NCBI RefSeq assembly: GCF_036013525.1
Contig: NZ_CP107853.1
Location: 8,494,001-8,558,000, forward strand
Direction: 5' to 3'
Length of the DNA: 64,000 bases
Origin: Nonomuraea sp. NBC_00507
GTDB taxonomy: Bacteria > Actinomycetota > Actinomycetes > Streptosporangiales > Streptosporangiaceae
The notes beneath the pieces were generated by a model. It searched no databases. It was given only the letters and a program-made list of their open reading frames with translations, and was not told the DNA's origin. The position numbers and the translations under genes were made by a program. Positions 52,552-60,144 of the stretch are shown here, piece by piece; within the stretch, counting starts at the first letter, position 1; each line of letters begins with the position of its first letter.

Positions 52552-52690
52552 CGGCTGCCCCCAGCCGCGAGCCGAGTCCCGGTCCCCCGACCGGGAGCCG
52601 GGGACCCACCGCGCAAGGGGTGAATCGGCGACCTCTGTCGTCGTAGGGCGACTCCCGTCCGAACCCGTCAGCTAACCCGGTAGGCAGAAG
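52552..52690 (+). ncRNA. c-di-AMP (ydaO/yuaA) riboswitch
   Basis: Contains GGGGTGAATCGG near 52617 and the conserved 3' block CCGAACCCGTCAGCTAACCC (52659-52678), then GGTAGGC. A GC hairpin near 52577-52596 forms an inner stem. It directly precedes the coiled-coil/M15-like gene and, through the operon, murJ. A weaker BlaI-like half-site pair lies at its 5' edge (52531-52550). Confidence 0.9.
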
Positions 52691-52704
52691 GAGAGGAGCT
52701 CTAC

Positions 52705-53697
52705 GTGGCGGGTCGTCCCCCCACGCCATGCCGTCGTGCCTGGTATCCGCTGGCGGCCCTGCTGGTCGCCCTGGTCATGGGCGCTAGCGTCGGTGCCGCA
52801 GCTCACGCGGCCCCAAAGCCCGATGCCAAGGAGCTGCGCCGGCAGCTCGCCAAACAGCAGAAGGAGCTCGACGCGCTGATCGGCGACTACAACGCCAAGC
52901 GTGTTTCGCTCGCCGCCGCCAGGAAGACCGAACAAGCAGCCCAGGCCCGGCTACGAGCGGCGCAGACAAAATACGAGCAGGCCAAACAAGGTGTCCGAGA
53001 GCTGGTGACGCTGCGCTACCAGCAACCGGACCCGAATCTCACGATGTTCTCGGGGGGAGCCGATCCGAGCACCACCCTCAGCCGCGCGGCCATCTTGCAG
53101 CAGCTCGCCGCCGAGGAGGCGGCACTCGTAGCGGGCTTCGCCAAAACGCGGGACGACTATGCTGACTCGGTCGACGATGCCGCACAAAAGGTCAAGGACC
53201 TCAGCGCGGCCACCGCCGCGGTCGGCGAGCGGCGTGAGGAGGCCGAGGATCTCATCGAAGAGATCAAGGACAAGCTCGACAAGCTGACCACCCCCACCTC
53301 ACGAAGGTCCGACGGCACCTGGGTGCCGGAGCTGCCCTCGGGGCCCGACAACATCACCCCGCGGATGCGGAACGTACGTGACCTGATCCGGCAGCGCTTC
53401 GATCTGTCCTACGGCGTCGGCTGCTACCGCGGCGTCAATGACGGCGGGGAGCATCCGCTCGGTCGCGCGTGCGACTTCATGCTGAGCTCCGGCGGCGCGA
53501 TGCCCTCGCCCGAGCAGGCGAGGCTGGGCGATGAGATCTCCGCCTGGGTGATCGAGAACGCCCAGCGGCTCGGCATCATGTACGTGATCTACAAGCAGCG
53601 CATCTGGCACGTCCGCACGGGAGCGTGGAAGCCCATGAGCGACCGGGGCGGTGTCACGGCCAACCACTACGACCACCCGCACATCTCGGTCTACTAG
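52705..53697 (+). CDS. Secreted coiled-coil protein with VanY/ARB-like peptidase domain
   Basis: 330 residues from GTG 52705. A signal peptide ends near AAAHAA. Residues about 40-200 are a long coiled coil (KELRRQLAKQQKELDALI and EAEDLIEEIKDKLDKL), as in RipC- and EnvC-like wall proteins. The C-terminal domain (about 210-330) has DGGEHPLGRACDFML with His and Asp ligands, and HYDHPHISVY at the end, like M15/ARB-07466-type peptidases. It should cut or bind peptidoglycan outside the cell. It sits under a c-di-AMP riboswitch and 11 bases before murJ. Confidence 0.8.
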   Translation: MAGRPPTPCRRAWYPLAALLVALVMGASVGAAAHAAPKPDAKELRRQLAKQQKELDALIGDYNAKRVSLAAARKTEQAAQARLRAAQTKYEQAKQGVRELVTLRYQQPDPNLTMFSGGADPSTTLSRAAILQQLAAEEAALVAGFAKTRDDYADSVDDAAQKVKDLSAATAAVGERREEAEDLIEEIKDKLDKLTTPTSRRSDGTWVPELPSGPDNITPRMRNVRDLIRQRFDLSYGVGCYRGVNDGGEHPLGRACDFMLSSGGAMPSPEQARLGDEISAWVIENAQRLGIMYVIYKQRIWHVRTGAWKPMSDRGGVTANHYDHPHISVY

Positions 53698-53708
53698 GAG
53701 GGCGTGTG

Positions 53709-55382
53709 ATGGGCGTGGAGCCCGCGAAGACCGGCGATGACACCGCGCCGGCCCCTGCTCCCGTGGACGCCACGCGGACGACGGGTAGCTTGCTGCGGTC
53801 CGGATCGATCATGGCCGCGGGCACCATGGTCTCCCGTGTCACCGGATTCGTCCGGACGGTGGTGCTGGCCGCCGCCGTGGGGACGCAGTTACTCGGCGAC
53901 GCCTATAACACCGCCAACACGATCCCCTTCGCCCTCTACGACCTGCTGGTCGGGGGTCTGATGACCGGTGTCCTGGTGCCCCTGCTGGTGAAACGGCGGG
54001 CGCGTGACGCCGACGAAGGCAGGGCCACGGAACAACGGCTCACAACGGCGGCAAGCGTCGTGCTCCTGGCCCTCGCCCTCGTGGCGGTCGTGGGGGCGGA
54101 GTGGCTGATCGGGCTGTATGCGGGAGGGTTCACCCAGCCGCAGTTCGAGGTCGCCGTGCTGCTGGCCCGCTACCTGCTGGCTCAGGTGTTCCTTGTGGGG
54201 CTCAGCGGCGTGCTGGGCGCGATGCTCAACGTACGCGGCCGGTTCGGCGCCCCGATGTGGGCGCCTGTCTGCAATAACCTGACCATCATCGCGGTGGGGG
54301 CGGCGTTCCTCGTCGTCGCCGGGCCCGGAGTAGAGCCAACGGACATCACCCAGCCACAGATCGCGCTGCTCGGGCTGGGGACCGTGGCCGGACTGCTGGC
54401 CCAAGTCACAGTGCTGGCCCTGGCGCTGCGCTCGACCGATTTCCGCTGGCGCCCGCGTTTGGACCTGCGGGGTTCCGGACTGGGCGAGGCCGTACGGGCG
54501 GGCGGATGGATGCTGGTCTACGTATGCTGCACCCAGCTCGGGTTCGTGCTCACGGCGAACCTGACCAACCGGGCCGGCGCCGTGAGCGCCACAGGCGAGG
54601 CGGGCACGGGCGCGGGACTCAGCACCTATACCTACGCCTACCAGCTGTTCCAGCTACCCTACGCGGTGATCGCGGTGTCCTTGATGACGGCGCTGCTCCC
54701 CCGGATGAGCGACCACGCCGCCGATGAACGCTGGGCCGAGCTGCGCGGCGACTTCCTGTCCGGGGCTCGTACGGCGTCGGCCGCCATGGTGCCGCTGTCA
54801 CTCGCGCTGGCGGTCGTGGCGGTCCCCCTGTCGCAGGTCGTGTTCGCCCGCGGCGCCACCTCGGCGGCCGATGCCGCCAACATCGGCCGCGTGCTCGCCG
54901 TCCTCGCCGTGGGCCTGGTGCCCTTCACCGTTTACCAGCTGATGCTTCGCGTCTTCTACGCGATGGGCGACACCCGCACGCCCGCGATGCTGGCGGCGGC
55001 CAATCTCGGCGTCCACGCCGTCCTGGGCATGACGGCCTACCTGCTGCTGCCACCGAGCCGGGTCGTCGTGGGCGTGGCCGCAGGCTTCATGATCTCCTAC
55101 GGATCCGGCGCCCTGCTGGCCGGGGCGCTGTTGAGCCGCCGCCTGAGCGGCATCGGCGCCCGCGCCTTATTGGGAACGCTTGGCGCGCTATATGTCGCGG
55201 CTACGCCGACGGCCGGAGCCGAGCTCTTCACCGTGTGGTGGGCCGCACCACACGGACCCGTGGCCGCGCTCATCGCATCCTCGGCGGCCTGTTTCCTGGG
55301 GCTCGCGGCTTATCTACTGATCGCACGAGCTTGGGGAGTTCAGGAGATTCGCCTCCTCCTGGCCCGGCTCCGCCGTACCTGA
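53709..55382 (+). CDS. MurJ/MviN-family lipid II flippase homolog
   Basis: 557 residues with about 14 membrane helices, the normal MurJ range. The start GTMVSRVTGFVRTVVLAAAV and the DAYNTANTIPFALYDLL region match the conserved N-lobe, including the Arg residues of the cavity. Later TLLPRMS-like LLPRMSDHAADERW and the FYAMGDTRTP motif fit as well. It lacks the long C-terminal extension of mycobacterial MviN. AGGAGG precedes ATG 53709. It shares a transcript with the wall hydrolase, so both are likely under c-di-AMP control. It may be a second copy beside a housekeeping murJ elsewhere. Confidence 0.88.
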   Translation: MGVEPAKTGDDTAPAPAPVDATRTTGSLLRSGSIMAAGTMVSRVTGFVRTVVLAAAVGTQLLGDAYNTANTIPFALYDLLVGGLMTGVLVPLLVKRRARDADEGRATEQRLTTAASVVLLALALVAVVGAEWLIGLYAGGFTQPQFEVAVLLARYLLAQVFLVGLSGVLGAMLNVRGRFGAPMWAPVCNNLTIIAVGAAFLVVAGPGVEPTDITQPQIALLGLGTVAGLLAQVTVLALALRSTDFRWRPRLDLRGSGLGEAVRAGGWMLVYVCCTQLGFVLTANLTNRAGAVSATGEAGTGAGLSTYTYAYQLFQLPYAVIAVSLMTALLPRMSDHAADERWAELRGDFLSGARTASAAMVPLSLALAVVAVPLSQVVFARGATSAADAANIGRVLAVLAVGLVPFTVYQLMLRVFYAMGDTRTPAMLAAANLGVHAVLGMTAYLLLPPSRVVVGVAAGFMISYGSGALLAGALLSRRLSGIGARALLGTLGALYVAATPTAGAELFTVWWAAPHGPVAALIASSAACFLGLAAYLLIARAWGVQEIRLLLARLRRT

Positions 55383-55408
55383 GCCACATCTACTATTATC
55401 CATCGCAT

Positions 55409-55426
55409 CTATTACAAATGTAGTAG
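55409..55426. promoter_or_regulatory. BlaI-type box CTATTACAAATGTAGTAG
   Basis: An 18-bp palindrome with two mismatches resembling the classical CTACTACA/TGTAGTAG BlaI operator. A further half-site CTACTAT lies at 55390-55396. TAGATT at 55424-55429 is a -10 candidate and the GNAT start codon follows exactly 7 bases later. Confidence 0.65.
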
Positions 55427-55436
55427 ATTGCGGACT

Positions 55437-56102
55437 ATGTCGCTACCCTCGTCCGCTCAGACGCCGGTCGTGTCGTTGCGGGTCATGGAACTCCGTGACC
55501 TCCCCACCGTCGTCGGCCTACACCGGGCCGACCTGTCCCGAGGGTTCTTCGTCGAACTCGGGGACAAGTTCCTGAGCCGCTACTACCGCACCTTCCTCAC
55601 CAGCCCCGCGGCGGTCGCGCTGATCGCCGAGGTCGACGGGGAACGCGCCGGATTCCTGGTGGGCTGCACCGACGCGGCCGTACATCATCGGCACGTGATC
55701 CATCTGGAGCGGTGGCGGCTGGCCCGTGCCGGTGCCACCTCGTTGCTCCTGCGGCCGGCCTTGACGGCGAAGTTCGTACGCACTCGGGCACAGCGGTACA
55801 CGCGCGGCATCAAGCGTGCACGCGATCACCAGCCGGTCAGCACGACGGAGTCCCGAAGAGTGGGTGTGCTCAGTCACATCGCGGTGCGTGATGACCTGCG
55901 ACGCCACGGCGTGGGCCGCACTCTGGTCACCGCATTCGTGAACATCGCCAAGGTCCACAGTGTCGAACGCCTCCAACTGCAGACGGCCGCGGACAACGTC
56001 TCAGCGCAGCGGTTCTATGAGCACCTCGGCTGGAAGCAAGAGACAGAGGTGCAGGACCCCGACGGCAAGATGTGGATTTCTTATGTGCTGGAGCCGCGAT
56101 GA
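55437..56102 (+). CDS. GNAT N-acetyltransferase
   Basis: 221 residues. The C-terminal GNAT core is clear: VGVLSHIAVRDDLRRHGVGR (acetyl-CoA loop R-x2-G-x-G), then TAADNVSAQRFYEHLGWK. The N-terminal part (LRDLPTVVGLHRADL and FLSRYYRTFLTSP) resembles acetyltransferases near envelope sugar genes. ATG 55437 lies 7 bases after a -10-like TAGATT, so the message is probably leaderless. The stop overlaps the next lipoprotein gene (ATGA). Confidence 0.85.
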   Translation: MSLPSSAQTPVVSLRVMELRDLPTVVGLHRADLSRGFFVELGDKFLSRYYRTFLTSPAAVALIAEVDGERAGFLVGCTDAAVHHRHVIHLERWRLARAGATSLLLRPALTAKFVRTRAQRYTRGIKRARDHQPVSTTESRRVGVLSHIAVRDDLRRHGVGRTLVTAFVNIAKVHSVERLQLQTAADNVSAQRFYEHLGWKQETEVQDPDGKMWISYVLEPR

Positions 56103-57094
56103 GGCTCGCGGCGCTGTGCGCCGGATTGATGATCGCGCTGGCAGGGTGCGGCCTGTCCGAAGCCATGTCGCGTACTCCGGCGGATTCGGGTGCGGCACCG
56201 CGCGCTGCGACCACCGGCCCCTCCGTTTCTCCTTCGGAGAAGGAGAGGCCCGCCTTGCCCGAGGTCACACCGTTCACCGTCGCCGCGGACGAGCCGGCCC
56301 GCCCCGTCAAACGAGCGGCCGTGGCCTTCCTGGAAACGCTGTTCAACTATCCCCAAGGGGGAGGAAGCCTCGCTGCGAGCCGTGAACGCCTGGCCGCCCG
56401 CGGGCTGCCCGCACAGAACATCGCGACGGCCAAGGCGCTGCTCCACGAGGACGCCACTGGCGCACTGCAAGTCGTCTATCCCCAACTGGGCGGCCTCACC
56501 GCGACCAGTTCCTCGATCATGACGGTGGTACGGCAGGCGGTACTACGCGACGGCAAACTGACGACCAGTACGCGCACGCTCGATGTCAGGCTGGCCAAGC
56601 GCGGCGGCATCTGGGGGGTCACGCGGATCGCCTCGACGGGCGGCAGGGCGACCAAGGCGGTGGGTACCAGCGCCCTGGCCAGGCAGGTTCTGAGTTCACG
56701 GAAGATCGTTCTGCCCGACACCGCGCGCTGGGACATCCAGGCGGGGCGCGTCGACGACCGAGTCTTGCGCATGCTCCTCCGGCTGTCCCGCGATCACAAG
56801 CTGTCGGTGTGCGTGCTGTCCAACGGCCACCCGGCCAACGTCTACGGCAGCACCTCCGTGAGCAACCACACCCGCGGGCGCGCAGTCGACATCTGGACCA
56901 TCGACGGCAAGCGGGTCGCCACCTACGCGCGACAACCGGGAGACGCGCGGAACCCGGCACGCGTCCTCATGGAGAGAGCCTTGAGGTATGGTTCCGACGA
57001 GGTCGGCGGCCCGTGGTCATTCGCTACCCGGGACGGCGGCACGTTCACCAACACGGTGCACGAGGATCACCTGCACATCGGCTTCAAGCGGTGA
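56099..57094 (+). CDS. Lipoprotein with M15-like peptidase domain
   Basis: 331 residues. The signal ends in the lipobox LAGC. A linker and a helical domain (residues about 60-180) come first. The C-terminal part carries SVSNHTRGRAVDIWTIDG with His and Asp ligands and DHLHIGF with the third His, as in M15 D-Ala-D-Ala carboxypeptidases. It would trim peptidoglycan stem peptides at the membrane surface. ATGA overlap with the GNAT gene and 27 bases to the BlaI gene place it in a five-gene-type envelope operon. Confidence 0.78.
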   Translation: MRLAALCAGLMIALAGCGLSEAMSRTPADSGAAPRAATTGPSVSPSEKERPALPEVTPFTVAADEPARPVKRAAVAFLETLFNYPQGGGSLAASRERLAARGLPAQNIATAKALLHEDATGALQVVYPQLGGLTATSSSIMTVVRQAVLRDGKLTTSTRTLDVRLAKRGGIWGVTRIASTGGRATKAVGTSALARQVLSSRKIVLPDTARWDIQAGRVDDRVLRMLLRLSRDHKLSVCVLSNGHPANVYGSTSVSNHTRGRAVDIWTIDGKRVATYARQPGDARNPARVLMERALRYGSDEVGGPWSFATRDGGTFTNTVHEDHLHIGFKR

Positions 57095-57121
57095 ACCAGG
57101 CGGCTGGAAAGGAGGATGGAG

Positions 57122-57484
57122 GTGTCACGCCGCAGACTGGGTCAGTTGGAGGCCGAAGTGCTCGCGGTGCTGGCCGGAGCCGACGACTACCTCTCCCCGG
57201 CCGAACTGCGCGAGCGGCTCGCGGGCACGCCGGCACACACCACCGTCAACACGGTTCTGTTCCGGCTCCTGGACAAGAAGATGGTCGAGCGCCTCCCGCG
57301 CGGGCGGGGGTTCGTCTACCGACTGGTCGCCGACGAGTCCGGCCTGGCGGCCGAGCGGATGTTCGCCCACCTGCGTCTGGCCCACAATCCCTCCAGCGTG
57401 CTCAGCCAGTTCGTTCAAGGACTCAGCGCATCTGAGGAAGCCGCGCTCCGCGCGTTCCTCGACGAGCGCGGAGAAGGCACGTGA
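57122..57484 (+). CDS. BlaI/MecI-family repressor
   Basis: 120 residues from GTG 57122, which lies six bases after AGGAGG; an ATG at 57116 abuts that site. The winged helix reads RLGQLEAEVLAVLAG, SPAELRERL, TTVNTVLFRLLDKKMVERL, then RGRGFVYRL. The C-terminal helices are intact. It is followed after 13 bases by an M56 peptidase gene, the standard BlaI-BlaR arrangement. Controlled within the operon that begins at the BlaI-type box 55409-55426. Confidence 0.9.
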   Translation: MSRRRLGQLEAEVLAVLAGADDYLSPAELRERLAGTPAHTTVNTVLFRLLDKKMVERLPRGRGFVYRLVADESGLAAERMFAHLRLAHNPSSVLSQFVQGLSASEEAALRAFLDERGEGT

Positions 57485-57497
57485 ACAGGGGGAATTT

Positions 57498-58364
57498 ATG
57501 AGCACCGAAGCCCTCCTGCCTGCGACGCTGCTGGCGACGGTGAGCCTGCTGTTGGGATGGCACCAGCCGCGCCTGCATCCCTCCTGGACGGCTCGCCTCT
57601 TGATCGCGCTGTCCGCGACCACCGCGATGACCGTCTTCGGCACATTGGGCTTCGTGATCCTGATCGCGACGGCGCAACCGCCTCCCAAGGGCCCGGCTCA
57701 GGCCGTGCTACCCGGGCATGGCCCGATTCCCCTCCCCGCGGCCGTCGTGGCCGCCATCGTCATGGCGTTGATGGCGGCCGCGATCGTACGGCTGGGCTGG
57801 CATCGGCAGCGCGACGCCAGACACGTGCGGGCGCTGGGTCGTGGCGTGGTGGCGGATGACCGGCCGTTCGCTCTGGCGGTCCCGGGCCGCAGCGGAGGCG
57901 TCGTGGTCTCCACCGCGCTGCTGGGTCTGCTGTCGGGACGGGAACTGAGGGTCGTCTTCCAACACGAGGCGGCTCACCTCAGACATCGCCATCACCTGTA
58001 CCTGGCGATCAGCTCGGTGGCCGTCAGGATCTTCCCTCCCCTGGCCTATACGCACCGGGCACTTCGCTTCGCCCTTGAGCGCTGGGCAGACGAGGATGCC
58101 GCCGAGGCGGTGGGAGACCGGGCCCTCACAGCGCGCACGATCGCCCGCGTCGCGCTGGCCCATCCCCGCCCGGCGCCCGGGGGCTATCCGGCGCTGACGG
58201 ATTCCCACGTGGTCCGGCGCGTCCAGGCCCTGCTTGAGGAGACGCCCCGCGACAACAGCCTCGCGGGGCCCATCTTGCTCAGCGGCACATGGGTGGCCAC
58301 CGGCGGCGCCGTCTCATCGGCCCTGCAACTCCACCACGCCGCCGTGCTGCTCGTCTTGTTCTGA
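57498..58364 (+). CDS. M56-family membrane metallopeptidase
   Basis: 288 residues. Helices at the N-terminus and near residue 80 (AAVVAAIVMALMAAAIVRL) precede the zinc site FQHEAAHLRHRHH and the ERWADEDAAEA helix with the third ligand. There is no penicillin-binding sensor domain. It is 30 residues shorter than the M56 protein at 18028-18981. It should relieve repression by the adjacent BlaI. The end abuts the convergent methyltransferase gene with no gap. Confidence 0.88.
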   Translation: MSTEALLPATLLATVSLLLGWHQPRLHPSWTARLLIALSATTAMTVFGTLGFVILIATAQPPPKGPAQAVLPGHGPIPLPAAVVAAIVMALMAAAIVRLGWHRQRDARHVRALGRGVVADDRPFALAVPGRSGGVVVSTALLGLLSGRELRVVFQHEAAHLRHRHHLYLAISSVAVRIFPPLAYTHRALRFALERWADEDAAEAVGDRALTARTIARVALAHPRPAPGGYPALTDSHVVRRVQALLEETPRDNSLAGPILLSGTWVATGGAVSSALQLHHAAVLLVLF

Positions 58365-59156
58365 TCAGTGTCCGCGGGAGCTCAGAGCGTCCACTCGCGC
58401 CGTCTCGCCGGTGCGGGCCGGCAGGACGTCGTAGAGATGGATGGAGGCCCTGCGAGACCACTCCCGTCCCGGGCGCGGCCGACGCACCCGGTGAACCAGA
58501 CGCACTCGTCCGGTGGCCAGCAGGCGTTCATGCTCGACAGGGCACAGGTAGACGATGCGCAGCCAGCGCGGGTTGGTGTCGACGGAGGCCAGCAGACGGT
58601 CGATGACCGTGTCGAACGTCTGCCCGGTGAACGGGTTGAAGAAGAACGCCATCGTGACGTCGTCGGGAATGTCGTAGTCGAGCACGTTACCGTTCACCAG
58701 CTCGACGTTCTGGCAGAGGAACCGGGGACGATTGCGTTCGACGTTCGCCTGTGCGATCTGGTGCAGGTCCCGGCTCAGTTCGACGCCTATGACGCGCCGA
58801 AACGGGTAGTGCGCGGCGGCCTGGAAGACGATGCGGCCCATCCCCGACCCGAAATCGATGAACACGTCATCGGTCCGCACCCATTCGGGGGGAATGGCAC
58901 GGCGCAGCACCGACCAAGGGGCCGGCGAGTAGCCGTGCTGCTCTGCGTCGGCGATGCCGAGTTCCTCTGCCGGGATGATTCCAGCAGTGTGGATCCCGTG
59001 ACGCCGCTCGAGCACCGAAACGAGCCTGTCGCGGCCGAAGGACCACAGCGGCATCACGACGGCATCGAGCAGGCCCATGGCGAGTTTCTCCGCGATGGAC
59101 TGATCGGCCGTCGTCAGCCTGAGCCGTTCTCGACGAGGTGTACGCCTTCGCTCCAT
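58365..59156 (-). CDS. SAM-dependent methyltransferase
   Basis: 263 residues. The SAM-binding glycine motif is FIDFGSGMGRIVFQAA, followed by RVIGVELSRDLHQIAQAN and, as motif IV, VTMAFFFNPFTGQTFD. The Asn-Pro after FF resembles N- or O-methyltransferases of the DOT1/class I kind seen in polysaccharide clusters. Start is uncertain; ATG 59156 is used, GTG 59168 is an alternative. It shares a 60-base divergent promoter, containing a BlaI-type box, with the methyltransferase at 59259. Confidence 0.75.
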   Translation of the reverse strand: MERRRTPRRERLRLTTADQSIAEKLAMGLLDAVVMPLWSFGRDRLVSVLERRHGIHTAGIIPAEELGIADAEQHGYSPAPWSVLRRAIPPEWVRTDDVFIDFGSGMGRIVFQAAAHYPFRRVIGVELSRDLHQIAQANVERNRPRFLCQNVELVNGNVLDYDIPDDVTMAFFFNPFTGQTFDTVIDRLLASVDTNPRWLRIVYLCPVEHERLLATGRVRLVHRVRRPRPGREWSRRASIHLYDVLPARTGETARVDALSSRGH

Positions 59157-59183
59157 TGGCCGACCCACATTCTCTCGCCAGCT

Positions 59184-59198
59184 ACTAGATATCATAGT
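59184..59198. promoter_or_regulatory. BlaI-type box in a divergent promoter
   Basis: ACTAGATATCATAGT, one mismatch; extended as CTACTA-N7-TAGTAG it is perfect (59182-59200). It lies between two divergent methyltransferase genes and could control both. Confidence 0.7.
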
Positions 59199-59258
59199 AG
59201 GTAATCTGAGCAAAGCATGACTCCAGGACAGGCGGAGAGGCAAGGGCCGAGAGGAAAT

Positions 59259-59903
59259 ATGAGCGGGCTGCACAAGGCGTTCTTCGGACTGCTGTCTCTG
59301 GCGGGTCGCCGGGCACACGGTCTGCTGCTGCGCTGTTACTTCGACATCTGGCATCTGGTGCCCGACCCGTGGAACCACGCCACCAGCACCTACGAGCGGC
59401 AGAAATACACCACCACGCTGGCCTGCGTGCCGAAGGGGAGCTACCTGCGGATCCTGGACGTAGGTTGCAGCGAGGGCACCTTTACTCTGCTCGCCTCGGC
59501 CACCCATCCGGGCGCGGAGACCGTCGGCGTGGACATCTCCCGTCGTGCGATACGGCGGGCGGCGCGGCGAGCCCGCGATAGCGGGGCACAGGTCGGCTTC
59601 GTCAGGAAAGACGTCCTCAACGAGTTCTTCGAGGACCACTTCGACCTCGTCTTCTGCGGCGAGGTCCTGTACTACTTCGGCAGAACGGGCCGCCAGCGGG
59701 ATGCCGTGGTGCGCCTGGTGTCGCTCGTCGAGCCCGGCGGGCTGCTGGTCCTCACCCATGCGGCGGACCAGGCACAACGGCTGCATCCCGACTTCGACGA
59801 CCATCCGATGCTCAAGAAGGTCGACGAAGTCCGCGCCGAGGGTTACACCGTCTCCGTCTACCGTCACGCGGATCCTGACGGCTCCCGCGACAAGCGCAAC
59901 TGA
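59259..59903 (+). CDS. NodS-like SAM-dependent methyltransferase
   Basis: 214 residues from ATG 59259, preceded by GAGAGGAAAT; an ATG at 59217 is a leaderless alternative. The start YFDIWHLVPDPWNHATSTYE is typical of NodS-like methyltransferases of amino sugars. The SAM motif is ILDVGCSEGTFTLLA, then VGVDISRRAIRRAA. A role in modifying an envelope glycan or lipid is plausible given the neighbours; the acceptor is unknown. Confidence 0.82.
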   Translation: MSGLHKAFFGLLSLAGRRAHGLLLRCYFDIWHLVPDPWNHATSTYERQKYTTTLACVPKGSYLRILDVGCSEGTFTLLASATHPGAETVGVDISRRAIRRAARRARDSGAQVGFVRKDVLNEFFEDHFDLVFCGEVLYYFGRTGRQRDAVVRLVSLVEPGGLLVLTHAADQAQRLHPDFDDHPMLKKVDEVRAEGYTVSVYRHADPDGSRDKRN

Positions 59904-59926
59904 ACGCGGCACAGGACTTACCCAAG

Positions 59927-59945
59927 CTACTATATCGACTAGTAG
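59927..59945. promoter_or_regulatory. BlaI-type box CTACTATATCGACTAGTAG
   Basis: Perfect CTACTA-N7-TAGTAG palindrome. TAGAAT (59943-59948) overlaps the right end as a -10 element, and ATG 59956 follows exactly 7 bases later. Confidence 0.75.
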
Positions 59946-59955
59946 AATCTGGGCT

Positions 59956-60144
59956 ATGCGCGATCCACGGCTTCGTGCTGCAGCCGCAGCGCCGGCCATC
60001 CTGGCTCTTGTCGCGTCGGCATGCGGACAATCACAATCCTCCTCAGCACCCGACCCCGACGATCCGGGAATTGGCCTTACCGTCTATGAGTCCCGGAACG
60101 GCGGTGGCGACTTCACCGTCGTCTTCCCGCCGGCGGTCTCATGA
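59956..60144 (+). CDS. Small lipoprotein, leaderless
   Basis: 62 residues. The signal APAILALVASAC carries a lipobox, followed by a Ser/Asp-rich linker and a short hydrophobic end (FTVVFPPAVS). The mature chain is only about 40 residues. ATG 59956 lies 7 bases from the -10 element, so transcription probably begins at the start codon. The stop overlaps the VanW gene by 4 bases (ATGA). It may be a small envelope stress peptide or simply a coupling leader for vanW. Confidence 0.65.
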   Translation: MRDPRLRAAAAAPAILALVASACGQSQSSSAPDPDDPGIGLTVYESRNGGGDFTVVFPPAVS

